Shown here one piece after another: positions 1-8,329 of a stretch of 60,782 nt of DNA. Source of the stretch: Bacteroidota bacterium (GTDB taxonomy: Bacteria; Bacteroidota; Bacteroidia; Cytophagales; Cytophagaceae); contig JAEWYS010000017.1 in the NCBI GenBank assembly GCA_023458555.1, positions 1-60,782 on the forward strand. Direction: 5' to 3'. The notes under the pieces are model-generated. The model was not told where the DNA came from. It saw only the letters and a list, made by a program, of their open reading frames with translations, and made no database searches. The translations under genes and the position numbers were made by a program. Numbering within the stretch: the stretch's first letter is position 1; each line of letters opens with the position of its first letter.

Positions 1-90
1 GAGGTACGAGGCACTTGCCAGGCCCTTGACAGCAATGGAGTGTTCGCTAACTTTGTGCAGGCAAATAATATGCAAAATCTTCTAAACTGA
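1..90 (+). CDS. C-terminal fragment of an unidentified protein, cut by the window edge
   Basis: The frame is open from base 1 to a TGA at 88-90, giving 29 residues that end in NNMQNLLN. It stops 28 bases before the first CRISPR repeat, where the last cas gene often lies, so a cas gene end is plausible. I do not recognise any Cas family in so short a tail. An open frame of this length also arises by chance fairly often, so both the coding call and any Cas link are weak. Confidence 0.3.
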   Translation, partial: EVRGTCQALDSNGVFANFVQANNMQNLLN

Positions 91-118
91 TTTGGAAGAA
101 ACGTCCAATAATTAGGGG

Positions 119-1262
119 GCTGAGACAGTACCATGTTGGAATTGAAATAAGTTATTGAGCTAATCGGAGCCGTAGATCCGCTTCCTTTTAATCGTACCAT
201 GTTGGAATTGAAATAATTCTTTTTTTGCATAATCATATTCAAGCTTGCTCTTTTAATCGTACCATGTTGGAATTGAAATCGAGCTGATATATGACCTTGC
301 AGCTGTATGGAACTTTCTTTTAATCGTACCATGTTGGAATTGAAATTGAGTACCTTATAAGCATTCTTGAGAATATAGATACTTTTAATCGTACCATGTT
401 GGAATTGAAATAAGCTTAAAGCCGGGAGACACTTTCCAGCCGGGTCTTTTAATCGTACCATGTTGGAATTGAAATTGGGAATAATAGAACGATCCTTGCA
501 ACATACGTCACTTTTAATCGTACCATGTTGGAATTGAAATTGAACGGAAATTGAAAGCGGAGAAAAAAAGGAAAGACTTTTAATCGTACCATGTTGGAAT
601 TGAAATTCGGTAGCAGTTAAGCTTATGCAAATGGTTCTGAACTTTTAATCGTACCATGTTGGAATTGAAATAATTATTTAAATCTATCATACAATATCTA
701 TAAGTCCTTTTAATCGTACCATGTTGGAATTGAAATAGCAAACTTTATTAGAATACCGTTTTGATGTCTCCCTTTTAATCGTACCATGTTGGAATTGAAA
801 TTAGGCTCGGGAATCTCTGTCCAGTCGGCTACAACCACTTTTAATCGTACCATGTTGGAATTGAAATAACAATCGACAAAACAGAAGCAGAACTGAGAGC
901 CGGACTTTTAATCGTACCATGTTGGAATTGAAATTAATAGCAACATTCTTATTATGGCTGAATCGGCAAGGACTTTTAATCGTACCATGTTGGAATTGAA
1001 ATGTCATCTTCAAGCGCATCAAGCCACATGTGGTCGCTTTTAATCGTACCATGTTGGAATTGAAATTATACTCATCAACCCCGTTATAGGGATTGTCAAA
1101 CTTTTAATCGTACCATGTTGGAATTGAAATATTTGATACTGTGCTTTGTAATGACAAAGCTTTAATCTTTTAATCGTACCATACTGGAATTGAAATTACG
1201 CTTTACCGTTTTTCTTTACAACAGTCATTATACTTTTAATCGTACCATGCTGGAATTTACCT
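119..1262 (+). CRISPR. CRISPR array, 18 repeats of 30 bp and 17 spacers
   Basis: The repeat is 30 bp, begins CTTTTAATCG, has ACCATGTTGG in the middle and ends ATTGAAAT. Repeats start at 119, 185, 250, 317, 382, 446, 511, 577, 642, 707, 772, 838, 905, 973, 1037, 1101, 1167 and 1233. Spacers are 34-38 bp. The ATTGAAAT end resembles the 8-nt crRNA handle of type I-B and type III systems, which suggests transcription in the + direction. Repeats 2-16 look identical. Repeat 1 has lost most of its first nine bases, repeat 17 carries ATACTGG instead of ATGTTGG, and repeat 18 is altered in the middle and at its 3' end. Decay of the right-hand repeats fits a trailer end there. No identifiable cas gene lies in the window, so the subtype cannot be fixed. 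Confidence 0.97.
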
Positions 1263-1576
1263 CGGGGGCTTATTTTGGCTGATTACTAATATGATAATGA
1301 CAGCTTTTTTAATTGCCAGAGTTTATTCATGGCCTAATGCTTACTGCCCTCTTCTGTCAGCTAGTCCGGAATGTTAGGCGATACGCCGCACACGGCGGTT
1401 GCAGGTAGCTATAGTCAAGTTCCGGACTTGTCCCCAGCATACCTCCCCGATGAGATCGGATAAAAAGTTGATATTAGCTTGTCCGAAAAGCGTCTGTGTG
1501 CCGGAGCCAGGAATATTCCTGGCGGCAACAAGGATGTCTTTTAGCGGTTGGATGAAAAATAATCAGATTTCCGTTT
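1263..1576. other. Intergenic region after the CRISPR array
   Basis: This stretch of about 314 bp holds no convincing gene. It contains a short GC-rich hairpin at 1384-1397 (CGCCG, loop CACA, CGGCG) and a perfect 18-bp palindrome listed separately. A 72-codon open frame on the + strand (1399-1617) runs into the antisense of the XRE gene and has no recognisable family features, so it is not called. Confidence 0.5.
1506..1523. repeat. Perfect 18-bp palindrome
   Basis: The bases GCCAGGAATATTCCTGGC equal their own reverse complement with no spacer. The site lies just beyond the 3' end of the XRE gene, so it is either a dyad operator for a neighbouring regulator or an incidental palindrome. It has no U-run and no loop, which argues against an intrinsic terminator. 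Confidence 0.6.
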
Positions 1577-1837
1577 TCAGGACTTTCTGGAACGTTTTGA
1601 AGGTGTTTCACTGGTAAAACCTTCGGCGAAAAATTCTTCAAGTGTCATGTTATGAAAGTTCAGAATTTTGATCAATGTCATAAAATTCATATTGCTTCCA
1701 TTTTCGTAGTTCCAGTAAAGACTTCTGCTCATATCGATATCATAAGCAAATTTTTCATGGCTGGTATATCCGGCCTTAAACCTCAGGCTTTTTATTCTTG
1801 CTCCCAGCTGAGCGAGTATTTGTTCTTCGGTATACAT
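1577..1837 (-). CDS. Small XRE-family helix-turn-helix regulator
   Basis: An 86-residue protein starting MYTEEQILAQLG. Residues about 10-65 have the XRE/Cro pattern: a first helix with RIKSLRFKAGYTS, a recognition helix region around MSRSLYWNYENG, then a third/fourth helix ending LEEFFAEGF. I chose the internal Met because the six residues upstream (MFLFTN) add nothing to the fold. It is predicted to be a cytoplasmic DNA-binding repressor acting as a dimer. It has no effector domain. It lies next to another small XRE-like gene, and its target is unknown. On its promoter side, CAACTTTG lies about 20 bp before the start and is one base off the -7 consensus. Confidence 0.75.
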   Translation of the reverse strand: MYTEEQILAQLGARIKSLRFKAGYTSHEKFAYDIDMSRSLYWNYENGSNMNFMTLIKILNFHNMTLEEFFAEGFTSETPSKRSRKS

Positions 1838-2044
1838 GTTTGTAAATAAAAACAAAGTTGCCCTTATTGAAAACCCTATATTTAGAGTATATTATATTGG
1901 TGTTTTGTAAAAAAAGGATTTCAGTTGCTTTATCGGAGGGCAATATTCTAATCCCTAATGTGTAACGGAGACAGCTTAAAAGTAGAATCCGGGTATTGAA
2001 AATGCCTTTGTGGTCATTTTGTCGTGAAATGCAAGGCCAGCTGC

Positions 2045-2296
2045 CTAGTTTAAGCCTCTGAAAAACTCTTCCGGACTTATGCCAAGATATGTGCATATAC
2101 GCTGGAAGGTGGAAATTGTCATGTTGATCTTGCCGGATATCAGTCGATGGGGGTTGATGGAAGTGTCATTATAGAAAACTTCGTGAGTAATACATTTTTC
2201 TGTCATCAGATCCTGCATTCTCCGCCCGATTTTTTCCAGGAGTATAGAGTCTCTGTAGCGCTTTCCCGGTTGTTTGTTTGGCTTTTCTTGCTCCAT
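2045..2296 (-). CDS. Small XRE-like helix-turn-helix protein
   Basis: An 83-residue protein. After a basic N-terminal tail (KPNKQPGKRYR) it shows the XRE spacing LEKIGRRMQDLMTEK, then a region ending INPHRLISGK, then FQRICTYLGISPEEFFRGLN, the same kind of ending as its neighbour at 1577 (LEEFFAEGF). It is probably a DNA-binding regulator. The two genes are 207 bp apart on the same strand and share little sequence beyond the fold, so they may be old paralogues. No cognate antitoxin/toxin partner is visible beside it. Confidence 0.65.
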   Translation of the reverse strand: MEQEKPNKQPGKRYRDSILLEKIGRRMQDLMTEKCITHEVFYNDTSINPHRLISGKINMTISTFQRICTYLGISPEEFFRGLN

Positions 2297-2646
2297 GACA
2301 AGCGCAAGGTCAAATAAATTCGTTTATTTTTTAAAGTCATATATGTATTTATCAAAGATTTGACGTATTATTGTAAAATGATTAATTTATTAGATATATT
2401 TATGAATATGTATTTGAAGTAATTTTTTTGCCTATATTTAACAAATTATGATCTATTTTCCTGTTATTTGTCAGCAATTAAGTTGGATAGTTTCTATTTT
2501 ATTTTTAAAATGTATATTGATTTTTAACAATAAATTTTGAATTTTATAAGATATGCCTGTATATACTTACATAAGTACTGATTGTTTTTCTGTGTATACG
2601 GGTGTATATAAAGTGAATATATTAACAGGCTAAATCTAACAGAACC
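2297..2646. other. AT-rich divergent intergenic region
   Basis: About 350 bp between the divergent XRE-like gene and the response regulator, strongly AT-rich with long A and T runs. It must hold both promoters. A dyad TACTTA-CA-TAAGTA lies at 2564-2577, about 70 bp before the GTG start of the response regulator. I see no RNA gene or small protein in it. Confidence 0.45.
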
Positions 2647-3066
2647 GTGAAAAGATATAACCGAATACTAATCGTAGATGATAATGAAGTTGATATCTGG
2701 GTAGCGTCCAAGATTATAGAGTATACTATTCCATATAACGAGCTCGTTGTTGCACGTTCCGGCCCGGAAGCACTGCGTTATTTTGCTGAATCTGTCAATA
2801 TACCGGACCTGGTTTTTGTGGATTTGTACATGCCCCTGATGAATGGTTTTCACCTGATTAAAACGATGATAGAAAGTCACCCGGAGTTTTCAGCGCAGCG
2901 GACCCGTATCATTCCTTTGTCTGTATCGGAAAATATTAGGGATGTTGACGCTGTAAAGCGCCTTGGTATTACAGATTTTATTCTTAAGCCACTGGATCAG
3001 CACAAACTGCGTTTTTTGTTGTCCGGCAGTACATATCCGGACAGATCGCCATGTGGTCAGGCCTGA
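2647..3066 (+). CDS. Single-domain response regulator (receiver domain only)
   Basis: A 139-residue receiver protein starting at a GTG codon. It has the acidic pair D11/D12 (LIVDDNEVD), phosphoacceptor D59 in LVFVDLYMPLMNGF, the switch serine near 92 (LSVS) and the conserved K114-P pair (FILKPLD). There is no output domain, so it is CheY-like. It would act by protein-protein contact or as a phosphotransfer intermediate in the cytoplasm. No histidine kinase is adjacent; the nearest in the window is at 34.9 kb. The tail after residue 125 (DRSPCGQA) is unstructured. The next gene is convergent, 22 bp away. Confidence 0.9.
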   Translation: MKRYNRILIVDDNEVDIWVASKIIEYTIPYNELVVARSGPEALRYFAESVNIPDLVFVDLYMPLMNGFHLIKTMIESHPEFSAQRTRIIPLSVSENIRDVDAVKRLGITDFILKPLDQHKLRFLLSGSTYPDRSPCGQA

Positions 3067-3088
3067 TAAACCCTGTCAGATTCAACTT

Positions 3089-3394
3089 TTATTCTTTTTT
3101 TTCAAGCAGCTGCCTATAAAGGGTGCGAGACAGATTGTTTAGCGAATCACTAAATTTGCTTACAGGGATCTGATCCAGATTTTCCATAAACATGTCAAAC
3201 TGATTAAGTATCTCTTCGCGGTTTTCTTCTTTAAATCCCATCATACTTATGATGATCCCGCCGAGATCAGTGTAAAAATCTTCGGTAACGGCACCGGCAT
3301 GTCTCAAACCCCTGATGAGCTTAAAGTTTTTCATTTCGGCTTTGATCAGCCTAAGGATAAGCTGTTCCTGTTCCATGTCATTTCCCGGAGTCAT
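3089..3394 (-). CDS. Uncharacterised small helical protein, paralogue of the 21.0-kb gene
   Basis: A 101-residue, charged, predicted mostly helical protein of no family I recognise. It aligns with the protein at 21005-21394: EQLILRLIKAEMKNFKLIRGL here against EIILFMIREELKNRKLTTGL there, then LGGIIISMMGF against DMGILILAFMGF. The start may be the second Met (base 3376), because similarity begins near there. Neither start has a clear Shine-Dalgarno. Both copies lie close to XRE-type regulators, so a role with those regulators is possible but only inferred. Confidence 0.65.
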   Translation of the reverse strand: MTPGNDMEQEQLILRLIKAEMKNFKLIRGLRHAGAVTEDFYTDLGGIIISMMGFKEENREEILNQFDMFMENLDQIPVSKFSDSLNNLSRTLYRQLLEKKE

Positions 3395-3578
3395 GTTTGA
3401 AAATTGTTAAACTGGGCAGATTCGAAATATTGCATGCAAATTAATGACTTATGTTGATTCGACAAATATATAATTTTGAATGGTAACAGCTTGGCTCGTT
3501 TTGACTGCTGCTAACTTACGTAAAAAGTAGCGAAAACCGTGAGCTCTGGTTCCTGAATACCCGGAGAACCCCGGAAGC

Positions 3579-4214
3579 TTATAGCAGTACTTCGAGCTGG
3601 CGATACTGTCCGATCGGTTTAAGGGAGGCAATGGTGGTAATGTTGTTTTCGGCAAGACTGAAACTTTGGAGGTGCCATGTTCTGTTACGAACTCTCGCAT
3701 AACGGTTGTCAATACAAGCATCCCCTACCGGCATCAGCAAGCCTGTGCCTTCTCCTTTCAGGGTGGCTTCCAGACTGGTCCAGTAATAGAGAAATGCCCT
3801 GCTTCTGTCTGGCTGTCTCATGATTTCCTTATATATGATTTTGGGAATTAGCCTTTCATAATCACTAACCTGTATCGTGTTGGTTTCTTCGGTATCAACA
3901 CCCACTTCAGCCTCATCCGAAATAGCACAGGTGACAGTGCTGCGCGAATGAGCAATGCTGAATCGAATATTGCACCCGGGGAAGAATGGCTTACCATAAG
4001 AGCTGTATTGAATATCGGCCAGCTTTAGATTGCAGCACAACCTGCGTATGCCCTGGATAAGTAAAAGCCGGCCGGTTATCCGGGCCTGGCGGTCTTCCGG
4101 GTAACGATAATGGCCGATTTTCCGGGCAAAACAGTCTGGCATGAGACGCAGATAATTATTCAGGGTATCTGAATCCCAGCTATTTTCCATCCTATTATAT
4201 AACAGATATACCAT
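3579..4214 (-). CDS. 4'-phosphopantetheinyl transferase, Sfp type
   Basis: This 211-residue protein should transfer the phosphopantetheine arm of CoA to a serine of a carrier protein. The Mg-binding motif GVDTEE contains D107 and E109. The second motif reads YYWTSLEATLKGEG at about 143-156, keeping W145, E149 and K153. The usual signature has Lys before that Glu (WTxKEA), but here it is Leu148. An upstream KPFFPG and FSIAHS match the family's substrate-binding segments. No carrier protein, PKS or NRPS gene is nearby, so its partner is encoded elsewhere. It may serve fatty-acid ACP or a secondary pathway. Family membership is well supported; the substrate is not. Confidence 0.85.
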   Translation of the reverse strand: MVYLLYNRMENSWDSDTLNNYLRLMPDCFARKIGHYRYPEDRQARITGRLLLIQGIRRLCCNLKLADIQYSSYGKPFFPGCNIRFSIAHSRSTVTCAISDEAEVGVDTEETNTIQVSDYERLIPKIIYKEIMRQPDRSRAFLYYWTSLEATLKGEGTGLLMPVGDACIDNRYARVRNRTWHLQSFSLAENNITTIASLKPIGQYRQLEVLL

Positions 4215-4372
4215 ACACTGCGTTGGTCCATATACCTCCTCTAATATAGTAACCTGTTTATAGGATAAAGTTCTTTAAATTTACACCAACGTGCTTGTAT
4301 ATAGCTGTTTGCATTGGCGGTATATTGCCGGAGAGCGTCTGAAAGCAGACAGGACAGCAGTCGGGAGTTTAT

Positions 4373-4411
4373 AAAAAGGAAGAGGCCGGATCCGATCCAG
4401 CCTCTTTCCAT
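4373..4411 (-). terminator. Intrinsic terminator of the dsbD operon
   Basis: Read on the minus strand, GGAAAGAGGC pairs with GCCTCTTCC (one bulged base) and is followed by a T-rich run (CTTTTTATAA). It lies 25-60 bp past the dsbD stop codon. Confidence 0.8.
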
Positions 4412-4435
4412 ACTTTGGTGAACTATTAACAGGTA

Positions 4436-6154
4436 TTATTTTTTGTGCAATGCGTCAAATTTATTCTTACCCTGTTCCAGAAAACGCAGGTACTCATTAA
4501 CGCTTTTGGTATACGCTACAGGTTTATTCAGAACTTTGCCGGTATGTGGATCAATCAGGGCATAATAAGGTTGCGAGTTGACTTCAAACAAAGTCTGCTC
4601 AAGGTCAAAATTTTTCTCACCTACTGTTTCTATAGTGAATCCTGTTTCTTTTGAAAGGTAGACTTCATTTTCCGGGAGTCTGGTAAAGTCATCGACATAA
4701 AGCGAAGCTATAACGAAGTCATTTCTCAGATAGCGTAAAACTTGTGGATCAGACCATATATTGGCTTCTACTTCCCGGCAGTTGACACAGCCATGACCTG
4801 TAAAATCAACAAAGAGAGGCATGTTTTTCTCTCTGGCACATGCCAGCGCCTGGTCATAGTCAAAATACCCTTTGAGACCATGAGGAAGTCTGAACTTGTT
4901 TTGGTATTTGGGTTCATCGCAGAGCGTAGATTCGGATTCGGAGCTGTATTCGCGAATAATGCCCGGCAGATCAAAATTATGCGTATGCATAGGTGGCAGA
5001 TAGCCGGACAATGCTTTGAGCGGAGCCCCGAAAAGACCTGGCAGAAGGTAGATGGCAAAAATAAACGGTAGAAGTGCCACAATGAGCCTCGGAACACTGA
5101 CTGCATCTACGGGAGAATCATGCGGCAGCCTGAATTTGCCAAGCAGATAGTAGCTTAAAAGCAGAGAAAGAGCTATCCAGCAGGCGATATACACATCTCT
5201 GTCCAGAATGTTGAGATGATAGACCTGATCGATCATGCTGAGGAACTTCAGGGCAAGTCCCAGCTCTATAAACCCAAGAGTAACCTTGACCACATTGAGC
5301 CAGCCTCCGGATTTGGGAAGCTTTGCCAGCAGCTGAGGAAACATGGCAAAAATGGTAAACGGAATGGCAAAGGCGGTAGCATAGGCTACCATACCCAGCA
5401 GTGGCCGGATAGCTTCTCCCTGAAAAGCCTGAACCAGAAGACTGCCTACTATCGGGCCTGTACAGGAGAAGGAAACCAGCACCAGTGTAAAAGCCATAAA
5501 GAAGACACCGTAATAGCCTCCTTTTTCGGATTGTGCGTCAACCCGGTTGACAAAAGAATTGGGCAGTGTTATTTCAAACAGTCCGAGGAAAGAAAGGCCA
5601 AAGGTGATAAATATGACAAAAAAGATCAGGTTTGGCACCCAGTGTACGCTCATGAAGGTGGCAAAGGATGGTCCCATGGTGGCGGATATTGCCACTCCGA
5701 TAAGGCTGTATATTAAGATTATGGAAAACCCGTAAAACAACGCTTTGCGGATAGCCTGTCCCCGGTTGGGGCTATTGGAAGTAAAAAAGGTTACCGTAAG
5801 CGGAATCATAGGAAAGACACAAGGTGTGTGGAGCGCAATGAGGCCTGCCCCGAAGGCGATGAGCAGGAAGCCGAGCAGAGAGCCTTCTTCCTGTATAGGG
5901 CTGTCGGTTTCCGTTTCTCCGTTGGAGACAGCAGCAGGCCTTTCATCGACTGCTTTTGCCGGAGTAGCTACATGGTTACGGAGACTGTCAACTCTGAGCT
6001 CAAGCTCACTGATGATAAGATTGTTCAGGCTGTCCCTGCGCAGCATATTCTGAATATTTTCGGCTGTACGCCTCAGTTCTTCACGGGTAGGCTGCTGCGC
6101 GAGTCCGCTGAGGACTGAGCAAAGTATTAAAAAGACGGTAATAAGTTTTCTCAT
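4436..6154 (-). CDS. dsbD: Thiol:disulfide interchange protein DsbD (membrane plus thioredoxin parts)
   Basis: A 572-residue inner-membrane protein that carries reducing power from cytoplasmic thioredoxin to the periplasm. It has an N-terminal signal or anchor helix (about 1-20), then a short helical linker. The multi-helix core follows at about 93-380, holding the two transmembrane cysteines C112 (HTPCVFPMIP) and C231 (SFSCTGPIVG). The thioredoxin-like domain comes last, with C456-V-N-C459 in GHGCVNCREVE. The usual N-terminal nDsbD domain is absent. A homologue of it is encoded by the next gene upstream, one base away, so the enzyme appears split in two. It ends the four-gene operon. Confidence 0.93.
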   Translation of the reverse strand: MRKLITVFLILCSVLSGLAQQPTREELRRTAENIQNMLRRDSLNNLIISELELRVDSLRNHVATPAKAVDERPAAVSNGETETDSPIQEEGSLLGFLLIAFGAGLIALHTPCVFPMIPLTVTFFTSNSPNRGQAIRKALFYGFSIILIYSLIGVAISATMGPSFATFMSVHWVPNLIFFVIFITFGLSFLGLFEITLPNSFVNRVDAQSEKGGYYGVFFMAFTLVLVSFSCTGPIVGSLLVQAFQGEAIRPLLGMVAYATAFAIPFTIFAMFPQLLAKLPKSGGWLNVVKVTLGFIELGLALKFLSMIDQVYHLNILDRDVYIACWIALSLLLSYYLLGKFRLPHDSPVDAVSVPRLIVALLPFIFAIYLLPGLFGAPLKALSGYLPPMHTHNFDLPGIIREYSSESESTLCDEPKYQNKFRLPHGLKGYFDYDQALACAREKNMPLFVDFTGHGCVNCREVEANIWSDPQVLRYLRNDFVIASLYVDDFTRLPENEVYLSKETGFTIETVGEKNFDLEQTLFEVNSQPYYALIDPHTGKVLNKPVAYTKSVNEYLRFLEQGKNKFDALHKK

Positions 6155-6155
6155 A

Positions 6156-6899
6156 TTAATTAGCTCCGTACTTCCTCACAAAATCGTTCAACTCTTTTGT
6201 TACAAGGTCTTCGCCTTGCGGAGATGTTTTTAGTAGTTCCTGTTTCTGTGCTTTTAGCTGCTCCAGGCCGGAGGAAGCATAGTGTGCCGGAGCTTTGCCC
6301 GGTCTGCTGCTTTCCGGAGCGGGGCTCATGCCGGTGGCATCTCTGCTGTCTGATTTGGGCTTAGCGCTTTTCCCTTTGTCAGGAGACGGAACATTTTGTT
6401 CCTGTGCTTTTTGTTCCGAAGCAGCGCTTACTTTGATCTGGTTAAAGGAAAACTGCTGAATCACGGGGACGCATTTGCCGGATTCATCATTGCAGGCCTG
6501 ACCGTATAGTTTTGCCTGTATTACGGGATTTTCTTTCAGGATTTTTACTGCCTGTCTGAATTCGGCTTTGCCCAGAAAATAGGTATAAGTGCCCATCCAG
6601 ATCAGGTTGTCTTCCTTTGCCTTTGCCCCAATGGGCTTTATGTCTCCGGAGAGCTGATAACTGTCGTTTTCGGTAAAGGTAAAGCTTGCCACCACGGGAC
6701 CCAGATCGGGATCAAAATCGGAGGAGTATAAATACCAGCCATCAATAATTTTGGCCTTAAAAATCAGGTCTATGGTTTCTCCGACTTTAACATCGCTTTT
6801 GGAAACGGAAGTTTCCCAGGTGGTCGGAACCTCTTTCTGCGCCAATGCCGTCTGCAAAACGGCTGACAGAAAAAGAATGCTGAGGATCTTGAATTTCAT
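6156..6899 (-). CDS. Periplasmic DsbD N-terminal-domain-like protein
   Basis: A 247-residue exported protein starting MKFKILSILFLSAVLQTALA, a clear signal peptide ending at AQ. Residues about 20-150 form an immunoglobulin-like fold as in nDsbD, with the cysteine pair in QACNDESGKCVPV. That pair would accept electrons from the DsbD thioredoxin domain and pass them to periplasmic partners. Residues about 155-205 are a Pro/Ser/Lys-rich linker, followed by a short helical tail. I preferred this Met over one 13 codons upstream because it begins the signal peptide. It is directly upstream of dsbD and so its natural partner. Confidence 0.85.
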   Translation of the reverse strand: MKFKILSILFLSAVLQTALAQKEVPTTWETSVSKSDVKVGETIDLIFKAKIIDGWYLYSSDFDPDLGPVVASFTFTENDSYQLSGDIKPIGAKAKEDNLIWMGTYTYFLGKAEFRQAVKILKENPVIQAKLYGQACNDESGKCVPVIQQFSFNQIKVSAASEQKAQEQNVPSPDKGKSAKPKSDSRDATGMSPAPESSRPGKAPAHYASSGLEQLKAQKQELLKTSPQGEDLVTKELNDFVRKYGAN

Positions 6900-6945
6900 T
6901 GGTATTACCGGTTTGTCGTTGGTTTTATACAAATACAATGCCGAT

Positions 6946-8301
6946 TCAGTCGGCTGAGAAATGTTTGTAAAATCGGGTAATAGTTTCGATACCTTTCAGG
7001 TAATTGAAGACTCTGTAGCTTTCATTGGGTGAATGGATGGCATCTTCGTCCAGTCCGAAGCCCATGAGGACGCTTTTCAGGCCAAGCTCTTTCTCAAAAA
7101 GACTGACGATCGGTATGCTGCCGCCCTCTCTCATCGGAACGGGGGTTTTACCCCAGACGTCTTCAAATGCCCTGCTTGCTGCCATATATGCCCTGGAATC
7201 GGTTGGGGTAACCGCTGGCTCTCCGCCATGATGCGGCCTTACTTTTACTTCTGTCCCGGCAGGTGCGATCCTTTTAAAATGTTCTTCAAACAGGCGCGTT
7301 ATTTCGACGGAAGACTGATTGGGAACCAGTCGCATGGATATTTTTGCATACGCTTTTGAAGGTAGCACTGTTTTGGCTCCTTCGCCTGTATAGCCGCCCC
7401 AGATGCCGTTGACATCCAGGGTAGGACGTATGGACACATGCTCCAGAGGAGTATAGCCTTTTTCTCCTCTCAGGGCTTTTATGCCAAGACTTTTCATATA
7501 CTCTTCCTGCGAAAAGGGAACCTGATTCATCATCTTACGCTCTTCTTCGGATAATTCGGTTACCTTGTCATAAAATCCGGGTATGGTGATACGCTGATTT
7601 TCATCCTTGAGGGAGGCGATCATTTCACAAAGTGCATTGATCGGATTGGTAACTGCTCCGCCATACATGCCCGAGTGCAAATCTCTTCTGGGGCCGGTAA
7701 CTTCTACTTCGATATAGCTCAGACCACGCAATCCGACAGTGATACTTGGTACTTCATTGGAAAAAAGACCAGTATCGGAAATCAGAATTACATCGGCTGT
7801 CAGCAGTTCTTTGTTGGCGGCAACAAAGCGGGGCAGATTGTCGGAGCCGATTTCCTCTTCTCCTTCGATCATAAATTTGACGTTGCAGGGCAGATTCTGT
7901 TGTGCCATCATCGTTTCAAATGCTTTGATGTGCATATACATCTGTCCTTTGTCATCGCTTGCTCCCCGGGCATATATCTTACCGTCCCGGATTTCAGGCT
8001 CAAAGGGCGGACTTTCCCATAAATCAAGGGGATCAGGCGGCTGCACATCATAATGACCATATACCAGTACGGTCGGCAATGCCGGATCAATGATTTTTTC
8101 TCCATATACTATGGGATATCCTTTAGTAGGACACAGGCGTACCTGGTCAGCGCCGGCCTGAATCAGTCTGTCCTTTATAAATTCGGCAGCTCTCAGTACA
8201 TCCTGCTGATAAGCTTTGTCTGCGCTTACGGATGGTATCCGGAGCAGCTCAAACAATTCACTTATAAATCGTTGTTGGTTGTTTTCGATATAGCTTCTCA
8301 T
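6946..8301 (-). CDS. M20 family metallodipeptidase (carnosinase-like)
   Basis: A 451-residue dizinc peptidase without a signal peptide, so cytoplasmic. Metal ligands and catalytic residues are visible: H83 and D85 in YGHYDVQPPDP, D116 in ARGASDDKG, the Glu pair at about 148-149 in EGEEEIGS, and a late His in HHGGEPAV. The dimerisation lid is present (GLSYIEVEVTGPRRDLHSG). Length and order match CNDP-type dipeptidases, which cleave dipeptides including Cys-Gly. It sits between a PLP enzyme for cysteine-type substrates and DsbD genes, which may point to thiol metabolism, though that is inference. Confidence 0.92.
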   Translation of the reverse strand: MRSYIENNQQRFISELFELLRIPSVSADKAYQQDVLRAAEFIKDRLIQAGADQVRLCPTKGYPIVYGEKIIDPALPTVLVYGHYDVQPPDPLDLWESPPFEPEIRDGKIYARGASDDKGQMYMHIKAFETMMAQQNLPCNVKFMIEGEEEIGSDNLPRFVAANKELLTADVILISDTGLFSNEVPSITVGLRGLSYIEVEVTGPRRDLHSGMYGGAVTNPINALCEMIASLKDENQRITIPGFYDKVTELSEEERKMMNQVPFSQEEYMKSLGIKALRGEKGYTPLEHVSIRPTLDVNGIWGGYTGEGAKTVLPSKAYAKISMRLVPNQSSVEITRLFEEHFKRIAPAGTEVKVRPHHGGEPAVTPTDSRAYMAASRAFEDVWGKTPVPMREGGSIPIVSLFEKELGLKSVLMGFGLDEDAIHSPNESYRVFNYLKGIETITRFYKHFSAD

Positions 8302-8329
8302 ATACGTTCAATTTACAAAAAAGACCGGA

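Noticed and set aside
1..90. Reading the left-edge fragment as a named Cas protein
   Set aside because: Only 29 residues are visible and none matches a Cas motif I can name.
801..1052. 83-codon open frame antisense to the CRISPR array
   Set aside because: It is made of repeat units read in one frame (FQFQHGTIKS recurring) and is an artefact of the array.
1332..1379. GCCTAAT ... GTTAGGC pair resembling the outer boxes of an integron attC site
   Set aside because: The boxes match only 6 of 7 bases, the inner L boxes are not recognisable, and there is no integrase or cassette gene nearby.
1399..1617. 72-codon open frame on the + strand
   Set aside because: No family features, and its 3' end lies antisense to the XRE gene.
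5216..5716. 166-codon open frame antisense to dsbD
   Set aside because: The minus-strand frame encodes the conserved DsbD membrane core; this is its shadow.
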